Shown: positions 54,027 through 64,000 of the stretch, piece by piece
Position numbering within the stretch: position 1 is the stretch's first letter
Layout of the letters: every line of letters starts with the position of its first letter
Assembly: GCA_036365145.1 (NCBI GenBank)
Contig: JAEOAD010000982.1
Coordinates: 7,528,001 to 7,592,000, forward strand
Source: Orientallactaga sibirica
Lineage: Eukaryota; Chordata; Mammalia; Rodentia; Dipodidae
Length of the DNA: 64,000 bases
Reading direction: 5' to 3'
The notes under the pieces: generated by a model
Database searches by the model: none
The model's input: the letters and a program-made list of their open reading frames with translations, nothing else
What the model was told of the DNA's origin: nothing
Program-made: the position numbers and the translations under genes

Positions 54027-55573
54027 TCAACCCCACCCTTTCAAAGAGAACCTGGGAGATGTCTGAAAAATTTTATTTCATATTCACCCTGAACTTTTAT
54101 TTTATTGTAATTTTTCTTCTTCCCTTGAGGCCAACCCATGTGACTACTAGGACAATATTTTTTCTCTCAGCTAGTTTTACAAATGAAATGTTTTTTATTA
54201 TTCCATATGCTGACTAGCAAAATGTGGATTGTTGATCAATTCTGGAGGGCAGAAGGATATTGGGAGCTACTTCTAAAGAGTGGCCTTTCTCCTATGACGT
54301 TTGCTGCACACTTGTAGCATTTATTCTTAAAACTAAATGACACACAAAAATACCACACAGCTTTCCCTGTGGCATATTAAAATGAGTTAGTAGCCTTTGA
54401 ACACACAGGCTCCATTTGCCTTACAGTTCATGGAGATTTTGGGGTTCAGGGGGGTTGAGTAATTTGCTTGGAAAGTAACTTGACTCATGCAATTGGTTCC
54501 TAGGGAGTTTTTTCTTCAAGGGAAAAATAATAGTCCTACACCAGTTGAAATGTCCCAGTTTTGGAAATATAACTTTAAACAGTGCTGTGAAGCCACCCAT
54601 GCTGCATCAGTGCTGGGGTCATTTGGGAAAAGGCAGCATCCAGACGCTTGTGGGTGGTAAGATTTTTATGGTCTGTTTATATGTCCAGTTTTTCAACCTT
54701 CAGAGGACTCCGTTCAGGCTGTCAATGAAAGCCATTGAACCTGACAAGTTGCTGTTTGCCAGGTCTCCTGGAAAAACACACTGAAAAATCTCAGTGCTGG
54801 GTGGGTCAAAGAGGATAGTACTAAAAAAAGAAGAAAATGGATGGCCCTGCTTTGGTGTGAGGCCAGGGCTTGGTGCCACAGCCAAGTTCCCTAGTGATAG
54901 AGGAGTTTCCACCTCCGGAGGTTTCTCATTCTGGCTTTCCCCACCCTACCTTACACCATCCATTATTAAAAATAACTCCACTTCCGGTATGGCTGCATAG
55001 GATCACTTGAAGGCATTTTAAGCAAAAGGAACAGATAGTGTTGATGCTTTAAGAGAATGATCTTGAAGATGAAGCAAGAAAAATAAAACAAGGAGAAAGT
55101 CAGGTTGAATCTGGGAAGTTTAATTGGATGTGGGTGAGCTGAGTGAAATGACTTCTTCTCCAACCTTCCATTTCATTCTGTGCCCCATCAGTTTGATCAT
55201 TGACTCCTGATTGTGTCAGATTTTGGTTATTGATACTTGCTTTTTTTCCCAATTTATTTCATGTGGACAGGTATGAAGGAGAAAAGCTAGTAAGTGATGT
55301 TAGCCATGGAGAAACTAAGCAATTATGAAAGCCAAGAACATTTTGAGACAGTATCACTTATACTTGTAACCTGGCAACAGTGGAATGTTGGGACACTGTG
55401 GAGGCTGGATGGGGACCACAGATTGGACTATCAGAGGAGCAAAGGTTGTGATGGGAATTCCATTGGTTTTAGTGCAGATCCAGCCATGCACTTCCTCTTA
55501 GCCCCCGTTACATCAAGTGAACTTTAGGCAGTGACACCACTGTCTTACTTCAACATTTGTGTTAGTTACCCAT
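54027..55573. other. Low-repeat DNA
   Basis: About 1.5 kb without SINE, L1 or LTR. Open frames at 54545-54784, 54794-55000 and 55294-55527 have no domain; none is flanked by a convincing acceptor and donor pair. Confidence 0.35.
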
Positions 55574-56140
55574 TGTGGTAGTTTGAATGGATGGTCCCCA
55601 ATAGATTCACGAGTTTTGTTCATGTTTGTAATTTGGTGTCACTGTGGGTGTATCCTAGGGTCCAGTCCTAAAGTGTGGGGGAAGATATGAATTCGACTCT
55701 AAAGATATGCAAAGTGGGGCTCGAGAAATGGCTTAGTGGTTAAGGCATTTGCCTGTGAAGCCAAAGGACCCAGGTTCAATTCCCCAGGACCCATGTAAGC
55801 CAGATGTACAAGGGATACATGCATCTGGAGTTCATTTGCAGTGGCTAGAGTCCCTGGCGTGCCCATTTTCTCTCTCTCTCTCTTCTCTCTCTCTCTGTGC
55901 AAATAAATAAATGAAAAATTAAATTAAAAAAAAGATATGCAAAGTGCTGGTGTTTCTGGAGTGGGCTTGCTTATGGTGCTGCTGGTGGTATTTCTTTCTG
56001 TGTGGACCTATGAAAAGGATACAGCTTCTTTCACTATTATGGAACTTCCCCTGGATCTGTAAGCTTCAGTAAATTCCCTTCCTCCCATAACTGTGTCTGG
56101 TCTGGAAGTTCAACCCAGCAATGTGAAGCTGACCATGACA
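55574..56140 (+). mobile_element. 5' LTR of the MaLR provirus
   Basis: About 337 bp once the SINE is subtracted. Ends GTGAAGCTGACCATGACA. Resembles the solo LTR at 7355-7708, sharing GGTCTGGAAGTTCA and ATGGAACTTCCCCTG. Confidence 0.88.
55717..55930 (+). repeat. DIP-like SINE in LTR, 16-bp TSD
   Basis: AAAGATATGCAAAGTG at 55701-55716 and 55931-55946 brackets a full-length SINE (GGGCTCGAGAAATGGC head, AAATAAATAAATGAAAAATT tail). Confidence 0.97.
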
Positions 56141-56144
56141 GAAT

Positions 56145-56162
56145 TGGTACCAGAGAGTGGGT
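56145..56162 (+). other. Primer-binding site, leucine-tRNA type
   Basis: TGGTACCAGAGAGTGGGT starts four bases after the LTR end. It resembles the complement of a mammalian tRNA-Leu 3' end (TGGTACCAGGAGTGGGGT), the primer that gives ERVL its name and is used by the related MaLR group. Confidence 0.7.
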
Positions 56163-57703
56163 TGTCATTGCGAAATGAATCTGACCATGTGGATTCTGGT
56201 CTTTTGGAACTTTTATTTTGGAAGAATGGGCATGGACTTAGTACTTACAACTGAAGACACCTTCCAGAGTAGTAAGCAAAATTTTGTGGACTATTCTGGT
56301 GAGAGTTTGAAAATGCTAAGTGCAGAGAGAATTGTATTTGGAGGCTCTGCTTATGAGCTTTCTAAGGGGAAGGAAACATGGCAGAAAACATTGCTGGCAC
56401 TGGGCTGTATTGGCATAAGGGATGGCTGAATTCTGCTACCCATTCCTACAGAGTTTGATCAAAGTTAAATTTGTAATGGACTGATATGCTTTGCTAAAGA
56501 TATGTGTGATAGTTTGATTCAGGTGTCCCCATAAACTTAGATCTTCTGAATGCTAGTCTCTCCAGCTGATGGCAATTGGAAATTAAAGCCTCCTGGAGGT
56601 GGTGTATTGTTGGAGGCGGGCTTATGGGTATTATAGCCAGCTTCCCCTTGCCAGTGTTTAGCACACTCTCCTGTTGCTACTGTCTACCTTATGTTGGCCA
56701 GGGGGTGATGTCCATCCTCTGCTCATGCCATTGTTTTCCCTGCCATCATGGAGCTTCCCCCCAGAGCCTGTAAGCCAAAATAAACCTCTTTTTTCCCCAT
56801 AAGATGCTCTTGGTTGGGTGATTTCTACCAGCAATGTGAACCTGACTGCAACAATATGGAACTGAGATATATAAGATTTAGAGTTGAAAAAACTGAAGCA
56901 AGTTTAAAATTACTGGCCCTGAGTCTGGTTGCTGAAGCTACTATTGTCAAATACATTAGCCTTTTGAAGGAAGATGGCCCAACTACTTTACATTGAAACA
57001 ATGGAAAGGATGCCTGAAGAAAGACGGAATGGTAGAAATGCAAACTCTTTTGAAAGTAGTTTGACTGAAAGGAAGGAAGCTGCTCTTCAAGATCTTGATT
57101 TATTTCATCCCTGAATTAAGACTATAACTGTGTTCTGCACACCTGGTATTGGTTTTGGAAACATGAAAATTGCATGGAGTCGGTCATGAAGTGCTCACAG
57201 TTCCAGGAGCTTCTGCTGAGATGCCACATGAGGCAGCTATTGTGTCCCTGAATAAGCCAGTGAAGCCCGTGGAAGGTGGACCATGGTTTGTAGTGGAGAC
57301 CCAAGGTTGTTTAGATATACCAGTACTGTCCAAGGGCTATCATGGAGCACTATTGGCTTGGAAATGAAGTTTTCCCTGGCCATTTATCCCAGCTGGAGGG
57401 GAGGAATTGGAAAATCCAAACACTCCTCACTAGTTATGAATATCTGACTTGAATTGCAGATGTTTGATGTTTACCTGATGGTTGTTCAGTTTGCATTGGT
57501 CCACTCTCTCCTTCTTATGCCTTATGTCAGACGGAAATGTTTACTCTGTGTTATTCTATGTTGTAAGTATGTAACCTGTTTGATTTTATAGGACTCTCAG
57601 TTAAGAGACAGTCAAATCTCAGATGAGATGAGTTGCTAAAGACTATGGGACCTTTGAACTTGAACTGAGTACAACTTAGAATGTGAGATGGTTTTGAATC
57701 TAT
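56163..57703 (+). mobile_element. MaLR internal region
   Basis: About 1.2 kb apart from the nested LTR, the small size expected of MaLR interiors, which lack a polymerase gene. Short open frames (for example 56157-56429) are remnants with no recognisable retroviral motif. Confidence 0.7.
56505..56853 (+). mobile_element. Solo MaLR LTR nested in the provirus
   Basis: 349 bp, TGTGATAGTTTGATTCAGG to ACTGCAACA, AATAAA near 56780. Perfect 5-bp duplication ATATG (56500-56504, 56854-56858). Younger than the provirus and the same subfamily as 38098-38387 and 29666-30015. Confidence 0.93.
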
Positions 57704-57721
57704 TGGGGGTCAGGGGTGGAA
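57704..57721 (+). other. Polypurine tract of the provirus
   Basis: TGGGGGTCAGGGGTGGAA directly precedes the 3' LTR start at 57722, the position needed for plus-strand priming. Confidence 0.7.
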
Positions 57722-57863
57722 TGTGGTAGTTTGAATGGACATCCCCCAGTAGATTCAGGAGTTTTATTCAAGCACTTGGTGTCACTGTGGGTGATCCTAG
57801 GGTCTATCTAACTCTAAGTTGTTGGGGCAGATATGAATTCCAGTATAAAGATATACAGAGTGC
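57722..57863 (+). mobile_element. 3' LTR, truncated
   Basis: Collinear with the 5' LTR for about 140 bp up to AAAGATATACAGAGTGCT, then sequence changes abruptly to a hAT fragment. Confidence 0.8.
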
Positions 57864-57865
57864 TA

Positions 57866-57975
57866 CATATTGTCTGTAGTGGTTTTGTGCTGCAATGGCA
57901 GAATCTAGTCCTTGCAATAGAAATCCTGAAGCCTGCAAAACTGGACATTTGTTTATCTGACTCCTAATAGGAAAA
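57866..57975 (+). mobile_element. hAT DNA transposon fragment
   Basis: ATTGTCTGTAGTGGTTTTGTGCTGCAATGGCAGAATCTAG, then TGCAATAGAAATCCTGAAGCCTGCAAAAC, recalls the mammalian hAT family ending ...GGCCCGCAAAGCCTAAAATATTT. Confidence 0.6.
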
Positions 57976-58531
57976 ATTTAATGAGTCCCTGTGCACCATG
58001 ATAATTTAGTAGATGTGTATATCTGGAGTCTTGTCTTCCTTGATTATACCGTTTACTTCTGATTTTTGATTTATTGAATTCCTATTTCTGCTCTGCCCCA
58101 CTTCACTTTACTTTCCATGCAATAGATAGAATAATTTTGTTAAAATGAGAACCTGAACACATCACCACCACACCCATCCCTATGTAAAATCCTTCAGTGG
58201 CTTTTCATCACTCAGAAAAAAAAAACCAACAAAACACTAACCCTTATCTTGGCCACAAGTCCCACCCCAATGGGAGCTTGCCTTCTCCTGCTTCTTAAGC
58301 TTCATCTTTTATAGTTTTCCTCTACCCCACTGCCTATCTGGCCTTTTTTAAAAACTTCCTTTCATGGGTAGTATTCCCTCCCACTACAGTGCCTTTGTAA
58401 TACTGCTTCTTCTATTTGATAAAGTCTCTGTCTGCCTCTATGCTGGACTAATTCTTCCCACTTACCTTCTCAGTCTTCCATGACCTCTTAGGTCAGATAC
58501 TATTGTCTTCACCCAGAGTTCCAGATGCCTT

Positions 58532-58533
<2 letters not shown>
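57976..58533. other. No gene recognised
   Basis: CT-rich mixed DNA. Weak old-repeat feel near 58160 (ACATCACCACCACACCCATCC); not assigned. Confidence 0.35.
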
Positions 58534-58534
<1 letters not shown>

Positions 58535-58574
<40 letters not shown>

Positions 58575-58830
58575 ATGTGTTCATGTGTCTTGTAGTTCAT
58601 GTATGCATAGAAGCCAGAGGACAACCTCAGGTTTTGTTCCTCAGTCACTGTCCACTTTTTATTTATATATTTGAGATAGAGTCTCTAGTCATTGGTCTGG
58701 AACTCACCAAATAGGCTAGTTTGGCTGGCCAGTAAACCCCAGGGATCTGCTTGTTTCTGTGCCCCCCTTTCCTCCTGTTTTCAAGGCAAGCACTTTACTT
58801 ACTGAGCTATTTCTCTATTTCTCCAGTCCC
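58535..58830 (-). repeat. Composite B2-superfamily SINE with (TG)n
   Basis: (TG)n at 58535-58574, CAGAGGACAACCTCAGGTTTTG, TTGAGATAGAGTCTCTAGTC, ACTGAGCTATTTCTC. Confidence 0.82.
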
Positions 58831-58869
58831 AGCTGCTTTCCTTTTAGTACTTCATATAGTTGCAGTATT

Positions 58870-59022
58870 GCATTTCTTGGTATTAGTTTGTATCACATCT
58901 TTGCCTTCCTGTTAGACAATAAGATCTCTGAGAGCCCAACTTACCATCCTCTCCATTGTCGTTCCAGTAATTAGCACAGGGCCATGAATTTGCCTTGCAG
59001 CTACTCAGTAAACATCTGAGTC
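58870..59022 (+). repeat. L2-like 3' end
   Basis: TTAGACAATAAGATCTCTGAGAGC and TTAGCACAGGGCCATGAATTTG...TCAGTAAACATC follow L2 3' end text. Confidence 0.55.
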
Positions 59023-59103
59023 CAGTGAGATAATGCAAACAAGCATTTTGTCTACCATAAATTACTGTACCACCAGGAAATATCATTCCTATCCAGGAAC
59101 AGA

Positions 59104-59212
59104 TGAGCCAGGTGTGGCAGCACACATCTATAATCCCAGTACTTGGGAGGCTGAGGCAGGAAAATCATGAGTTTGAGGCAAGCCTGGGCTACATGAAAGA
59201 CTCTCAAAAAAC
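59104..59212 (+). repeat. Old B1 SINE
   Basis: GAGCCAGGTGTGGCAGCACA, CTTGGGAGGCTGAGGCAGGA, AAGCCTGGGCTACATGAAAGA. Confidence 0.8.
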
Positions 59213-60222
59213 AAAATCTAACAAAACTGACAAGGAAAAGTAATTTGCTTTCAATGTGGAGGTTCTATAGACTGTGTAGATTTAAAGACACAGGAAAGGA
59301 AATACTGAAAGATGCTAGAAGCAATGATCTTCCAGTACACTGTATGGAGAAATCAAGGACAATCCTGGAAACATGTTTCTGAGGGTATCTGTCCAGCTGA
59401 CCTTTTTTTAGTCGACCATGAAATACATTCACCTAGAGAAGAAGAGAACTCCTTCAGAGAATCCTACAGGAGAAAAGGGTCCCATTCAAAGTATCATCAA
59501 AAGGAAATGGATATTTATCCTGCCCTTGGCATCCAATTTGACCTTTCTAAACATTAATGTCATAACCACAAACAAATAGTAGGTTCCAGGACACCAGGGG
59601 AAAGAAAGCTTTCAAAAAAGTCTGAGAAAACATAATTTTGGGAAGGGGGAAAAGAAACTAGTTGGACTGGGAACAAAGCATAGCCTGTAAATGTGAAAGA
59701 TGGAAGAAAAACATTTTAAGAAATGACCTTCTGGCTTCTGACTTGTACTGAGTGGTTTGATGTCATTAGCAAGATGAGCCTATTGATTTTCTTTTATTTG
59801 TGTAGTAAACAAATGGAACTCTAAGCATTTACCACTCACAGTACATTGTTTCCTGGAGTTATAAATATATTTTCTACTCTCTTAGCCTGGGCAGCCATCT
59901 GAAGAAGGAGGGTTTTAGGTATGTCCCTTAACCCTTGGGTGTCTGGCTTCTAGGCCCATTTTATTATTATACTTATCTTCCCATGGCCAGGAATAATGGC
60001 TAGGATTATGTTGACTAGAACATACTCAACAGATCACAGTGACAAATGATTCTCCCAGGAAGATTATAACCAGAAAATGTCCCAAGATGGCCTATAGGCT
60101 CTCCCAAGCTTACATTTTATAGTCTTCTAGCTCCAGAGAAATATTGTTTCATCATTTTATACATAGGCCCCCACAGTATTTTTTTTTCTGCTGCTATGAT
60201 CAAACACTTGAAAAAAAAGAGC
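59213..60222. other. Low-repeat DNA
   Basis: About 1 kb, no named repeat. The 81-codon + frame 59312-59557 is charged but matches nothing I know. Confidence 0.35.
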
Positions 60223-60679
60223 TTTGTATATGGTTAGGGTATCCTTTCCAGGTACACATGTTGGAAAGCTTAGTACCAAGTTTGATAATGTGGTGGTATG
60301 TTTAACAGTTGTATAAAAAAAGAGGTTTATTTAACTCCCAGTTTGGGAGGCTGAAACTCAAAACCATATAGTACTGTTTTGGCAATCCCACCCCCAACTC
60401 CATCCCCTTATGACACATGATATCCAATTACAGGGACACATATGAGATGGAGCAATGACACTGCCAAACAGGAAGAGTCAGGCTGCGCTTGTTCACTTTT
60501 TAGTGATTCTCTCACAAGAGCTAATTTAAGAGTCCCTCAAGAACTATCTCGATCCCTTCTGAGCACAGCACTCTCAATGCCCTAACTTTACAACTCTTAA
60601 ACATACCACCACATCACCAAACTTGGTACTAAGCTTTCCAACACGTGAACCCTGAAAGGACACCCTAATCATATACAAA
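60223..60679 (-). mobile_element. Old MaLR LTR with a 90-bp inverted repeat
   Basis: 60313-60679 reads as an antisense MST/MLT-like LTR (AGAGGTTTATTTAACTCCCAGTTTGGGAGGCTG, TGGTACTAAGCTTTCCAACACGTGAACC). Its 5' end is repeated in inverse orientation at 60223-60312: arms 60223-60312 and 60590-60679, 81 of 90 positions identical. Confidence 0.7.
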
Positions 60680-60936
60680 TCATACCACAGAGGGGATGGG
60701 TTAGAAGAAAATGAAGATGGCTTTGAACTAGAGGCAGCCCAGGCCAGCGTTTTAAACATAGCAGGCCCTTCCCTACAGTGCTACTTATAGTAGGAAAAGA
60801 AGAAAGTAGGAAGAGGAGAAGGGGTTAATGAAAGAAAAAGGAAAAGTGGATGGAGAGGAAAGGAAAGAACGAGTAGGAAACAAAAGGAAGAAAGAAGGTA
60901 TACATATTAGCTTTGCTTGTGTAAGAAAGCACCCCT

Positions 60937-61310
60937 ACATTAGTTACTTTTCTCATTCCTGTGACAAAATACCAGACCAAAAGCAACTTAAGGGAGGATT
61001 TATTTGGGTTTATGGTTTGGGAGGATACAGCCCATCATGGCAGGAAAGCCATGGAAGTAGGTTGCTCATGGCAGTGGGTCTGTGCAGCTGAGTCTCCTCA
61101 CCTCCTGGCAGAACAGGAAGCAGAAAGAACCGGAGGCCAGAAGTAGGGCTGAGTTGTAACCTTCAAGACTTACTCCTAAGCAACCCACTTCCTCCAGATA
61201 GGCCCATTTTCAAGATCCTGTAGCCTCCCAAAACAGCACCACCAGCTGGGGACCAAGGGTTCACACACATGAGCCTGTGGTTAGAGGGAGGCTCACATTC
61301 AAACCCCAGT
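60937..61310 (-). mobile_element. ORR1-like MaLR LTR
   Basis: ACTTTTCTCATTCCTGTGACAAAATACCAGACC, GGCAACT-type block, CCACTTCCTCCAGATAGG, CACCAGCTGGGGACCAAGGGTTCACACACATGAGCC and CATTCAAACCCC are antisense ORR1 landmarks. Confidence 0.85.
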
Positions 61311-61800
61311 GACCCCCAAACTTGGCAGCTTACAGCAACAATAATTTCATCAGTTTATAGTTTTGGAGCATGCACCTATGGCTGAGTTCAGCAAGATAGT
61401 CCTTCTTCTGGCCATAGTTGGGCTCATTCATGCATCTGCAGTCAACTTCCAGTCAGCTGAGTGACTTCATCTCTGGAGTTTGGCTGGCTATGGGAGCAAT
61501 GGGGTGACTGGGCATGTGGCTTTCATCATTGTACAGGGCAGCTCAGGCTTGTTTCCATGTATACATGGTTGCATGAGATCCAGGAGTAGCAAGACAGAGC
61601 AAGTCCATGCTTCTGCTTGCATCCCATTTGTAAGGTCTCCTCAGGCCAAGTAAAGACAAGGCCAGCCCATGTTCAAGGGATATAGAAACAGACTCCAGCT
61701 ATTGTCAGCTGGAAGAGCTGCAAAGTCACATCACAAAGTGAAGGCATATTGAATAGGAAAAATTGGCAGCCAGTTTTGTAGCCTATCACAAAAGTGAAGG
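61311..61800 (-). mobile_element. Ancient LTR-like repeat, family uncertain
   Basis: CTTACAGCAACAATAATTTCATCAG, GCATCTGCAGTCAACTTCC, GGGGTGACTGGGCATGTGGCTTTCATCATTG, TCAGGCTTGTTTCCATG. I recall this layout from old mammalian LTRs but cannot fix the family. Confidence 0.5.
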
Positions 61801-61925
61801 ACTAGCCATTTCATTTGCTAGCAAATTTAACAATGATGCAACAATCTTGAAGTTGAATTTGAGGCCCTACTATTGATTTTTAAAAATATCAATAAGTTCC
61901 CAAGTTCCTATCTTTCATACTTTTT

Positions 61926-62157
61926 TGAGGAAAGCCCAACAGACTGCCTTTTTTTATGAGAGAAAGAGAGAGACACAGAGAGAATTGGCACACTAGGACC
62001 GCCAGCTACTACAGTCCAACTCCAGATGCATGCACCCGCTTGCGTGCATGTGCGACCTTGCACTCTTGCATCAGTGTATGTGGGACCTGGAGAGTCAAAC
62101 ATGAGTCCTTAGGTTTCATGGGTAAGCACCTTAACCGTTAAGTCATCTCCCCAGCCC
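61926..62157 (-). repeat. DIP-like SINE, long subfamily with distinct 3' terminus
   Basis: Same unusual 37-bp end as 40731-40968 (TGAGGAAAGCCCAACAGACT...TATGAGAG), internal block TGTGCGACCTTGCACTCTTG, AAGTCATCTCCCCAGCCC head. Confidence 0.8.
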
Positions 62158-62950
62158 TCTTCTGTCAAATGGGGCCAGATGATAATGTAACTTCTTATTT
62201 CCAGTGGAAACAATAAAAACTTTATGGGTAAGAGTTTCCTCATATTTACCTACTGTAATTGAACTAAGGAGCAGTTAAGAAGAGTACATTTCAACATAGT
62301 GGCCTTTATTTCTATCTCGTGTCAAATATATGACAAAGATATAGTAAACAAAGAACCATTTATATGTGTGGTTTTCACGGTTGCTTGATGGGTCCATCTT
62401 GTTTGTACCATTGTTTATTCTCTTCTCAACGGTGTATTATTTAATATCTTATTGCATTATTGGAAACAGAGCATCAAAGCACATTAATATAGAGGGAAAT
62501 GTTTACTGTTGCTCTGCTGCAGAAAGAGGAGTTTTGAGTTAATTAGCATTTGTCATTCATAGCATTTGGGATTGATTCAGTGTTGCAGAGTGTTATCGAC
62601 ATTCAGTTTTCCTGGTAAGGTGTTTTTATATAAATGGAAGAACGTTCACTTGTAGTTATCTTTGTATGGATACAACTTAATGTGAGACTTGCACTTGAAA
62701 AATCAAGTATAAGTGTTCTTTGCGTGAAATAGTAAGGTGATGTTTTTGTGAAATGAGTTGACTGGTGAGTCTCTTCAGATGTATTTGCCTTTAGAGTGAC
62801 AACTGTTTATACCCTAAGTAGAGTGATAACCTGTTTTGAAACACCCTTCAGTGCTGCCATTTTGTGTGGAAGGCAACAGATGCTTTAGATTGTTGGAAGT
62901 GAAGGTCAAGGAAACATTTGAAAGTATCCCTCTTACCATATGCTCTTTTT
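62158..62950. other. Repeat-free AT-rich stretch, candidate conserved element
   Basis: About 790 bp with no SINE, L1, LTR or microsatellite. Contains AGTTAATTAGCATTTGTCATTC (about 62538), TTAATATAG and other homeodomain-type TAAT cores. No open frame of note. Confidence 0.35.
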
Positions 62951-62961
62951 ATTCTCTTGTT

Positions 62962-63092
62962 GTTGTTTGAGACAGGGTCTCATGTAGCCCAGACTGGCCT
63001 CTAACTCTGTATGTATGCTGGTTTATTTGGTGTTTGGGATTGAACCCTGAGCTGGAGTTAGGCAAGCACTCTGCCAAGTAAGCCACATTCCC
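62962..63092 (-). repeat. B4-like SINE (B1 plus ID)
   Basis: TTTGAGACAGGGTCTCATGTAGC, CAGACTGGCCTC (B1), then TTGAACCCTGAGCTGGAG and GGCAAGCACTCTGCCAAGTA (ID). Confidence 0.75.
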
Positions 63093-64000
63093 TTCTTTTC
63101 ATTCATTCAGTACAGGCAGCTATCTCCTGAGATAAGGTAATTATATATTATCCAAAGGGGTCAGGCTCAGAGTCACAGAATTCTTGTTAGCTACCCTCAG
63201 AGGAATCTCCCTGCTACAGTTTCAGAGGAGGGAAGTGCAACATCTGTTGGTTCACTGATAGTCCTAGGCATAATTTATATTTCTTATAGATACATTGATT
63301 ATACTCCATCTAAACTAATATAAGCTAGAAACATTAGAAATATAATATTTCCTCAGTATTCTCCTGGATATGCCCACCTTCATCGTCATCTCCATTTATG
63401 CCATCTGTTTCTCCTAGTAATGTGGGGAAAGTTCTATTTGCCAATTTCTGGCCCTGTTCCAGGACTGTTTGCCTGCTGCTCTTTTTCTTCCATGGTGTTG
63501 GTATCTTTGTCAGAATTGCAAGCCAATCTCTGTCCCTCAATCTGGGTTACTAATAAATCATTACATTCTAAAAGAAGCACTGAGACCTCCAGGATGCTGG
63601 CATGATGAAGGATTGTTTTTTAATGTATTGTTGGTCCTTGGATCAGGGTCACACTACCCCAAAGAACAGTGGAATAGCTGCCTGAAGCTACAGCTACCTG
63701 TGAACTTGCCCCATTGTGTTTCTGAGTTATGTAGCCCCTGGGGACATCTACCCAGGATGGGAATTTTCGTTCTTTTAGAGACATCCTCCACCCAAAGCTT
63801 CTTCTACACTAGAACAAGGCTGTCCCTTCACTCAGAGAGTTTCCTTTCCACCCAAACCATTTGCAAAGTCTACTTGCCTTATTAGTTTTCATTTTGTAAA
63901 ATATTGTTCATACCTTGGGTTTTAGCCAGCCTGAGGAAGGTGTATATATCCCAAGTCTCATGATGTCACAGTTTGGGGAACTCTGCAACTGTGGGAGGTT
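63093..64000. other. No gene recognised to window end
   Basis: No named repeat. The 138-codon + frame 63469-63885 is the longest outside repeats and the CpG island; it overlaps other open frames, has no domain, and I do not call it a gene. Confidence 0.35.

Larger units (their letters stand above)
55574..57863 (+). mobile_element. MaLR provirus with both LTRs (3' LTR truncated)
   Basis: 5' LTR 55574-56140, internal region 56141-57721, partial 3' LTR 57722-57863. Both LTRs begin TGTGGTAGTTTGAATGGA and share GGTGTCACTGTGGGTG and AGATATGAATTC. The internal region starts with a primer site matching tRNA-Leu and ends with a purine tract. Old, non-autonomous, full of stops; a DIP-like SINE sits in the 5' LTR and a second LTR in the interior. 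The 5' flank is CCCAT; no matching 3' duplication because the 3' LTR is cut short. Confidence 0.85.

Noticed and set aside
56157..56429. 90-codon frame in the MaLR interior as a possible captured gene
   Set aside because: Position directly after the primer site, and the nested insertion downstream, mark it as remnant MaLR interior; no retroviral or cellular motif visible.
63469..63885. 138-codon + frame near the window end
   Set aside because: No domain, no splice context, overlapping alternatives in other frames; not enough to call a gene.
1..64000. CRISPR arrays, operons, phage or plasmid features
   Set aside because: The window is rodent nuclear DNA; regularly spaced repeats are only microsatellites and SINEs.
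1..64000. tRNA, U6, 7SK or other small RNA genes
   Set aside because: The only tRNA-like box A/B text belongs to ID and B2-superfamily SINEs; no intact cloverleaf or snRNA sequence noticed on either strand by eye.

Overview
The window is a piece of a rodent nuclear genome dominated by interspersed repeats. I recognise no intact protein-coding gene in it. The commonest repeat is a B2-superfamily (tRNA-derived) SINE. It begins GGCTGGAGAGATGGCTTAG, has a body unlike mouse B2 and ends in a (TC)n tract plus (AAATA)n. The second most common is a B1 (7SL-derived) SINE. With ID-like SINEs and ORR1-like MaLR LTRs this points to a rodent. The B2-type SINE fits the DIP family of jerboas and relatives (Dipodidae), so a jerboa-like species is my best inference, not a proof.

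Layout. 1-4.3 kb: fragmented sense L1 ORF2 and L1 3' ends with SINEs in them, including a short twin-primed L1. 4.3-13 kb: SINEs, one solo MaLR LTR inside a SINE, and a long low-repeat stretch (10.3-13.2 kb). 13.9-16.7 kb: an ancient antisense L1 broken by at least seven SINEs. 17-31 kb: mixed low-repeat DNA, L1 3' ends, MER5-like hAT elements, MIRs, B1 clusters. 31.83-32.80 kb: the only gene-like landmark, a strong CpG island with a good + strand splice donor (CAG|GTAAGC, GT at 32324-32325), best read as a promoter and untranslated first exon of a gene running rightward. No coding exon is visible in the remaining 31.7 kb, so that would be a long first intron. 33-64 kb: ancient antisense L1 segments, MER20, Tigger/MER2, MLT1-like LTRs, a MaLR provirus (55.57-57.86 kb) with leucine-tRNA primer site and polypurine tract, a 90-bp-arm inverted repeat (60.22-60.68 kb), and a repeat-poor AT-rich stretch (62.16-62.95 kb) that may be a conserved non-coding element. 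A frameshifted coding-like remnant lies on the minus strand near 48.6-49.3 kb.

Nearly all the short open reading frames fall in repeats or in the GC-rich island and are not genes. I see no CRISPR array, tRNA, rRNA, operon or other unusual system. What interest there is lies in the promoter, the nested transposon histories, a long SINE subfamily and the pseudogene. Repeat assignments come from recalled family consensus; boundaries are by eye, usually good to about 10 bases where target-site duplications (TSDs) are quoted and looser for old copies.
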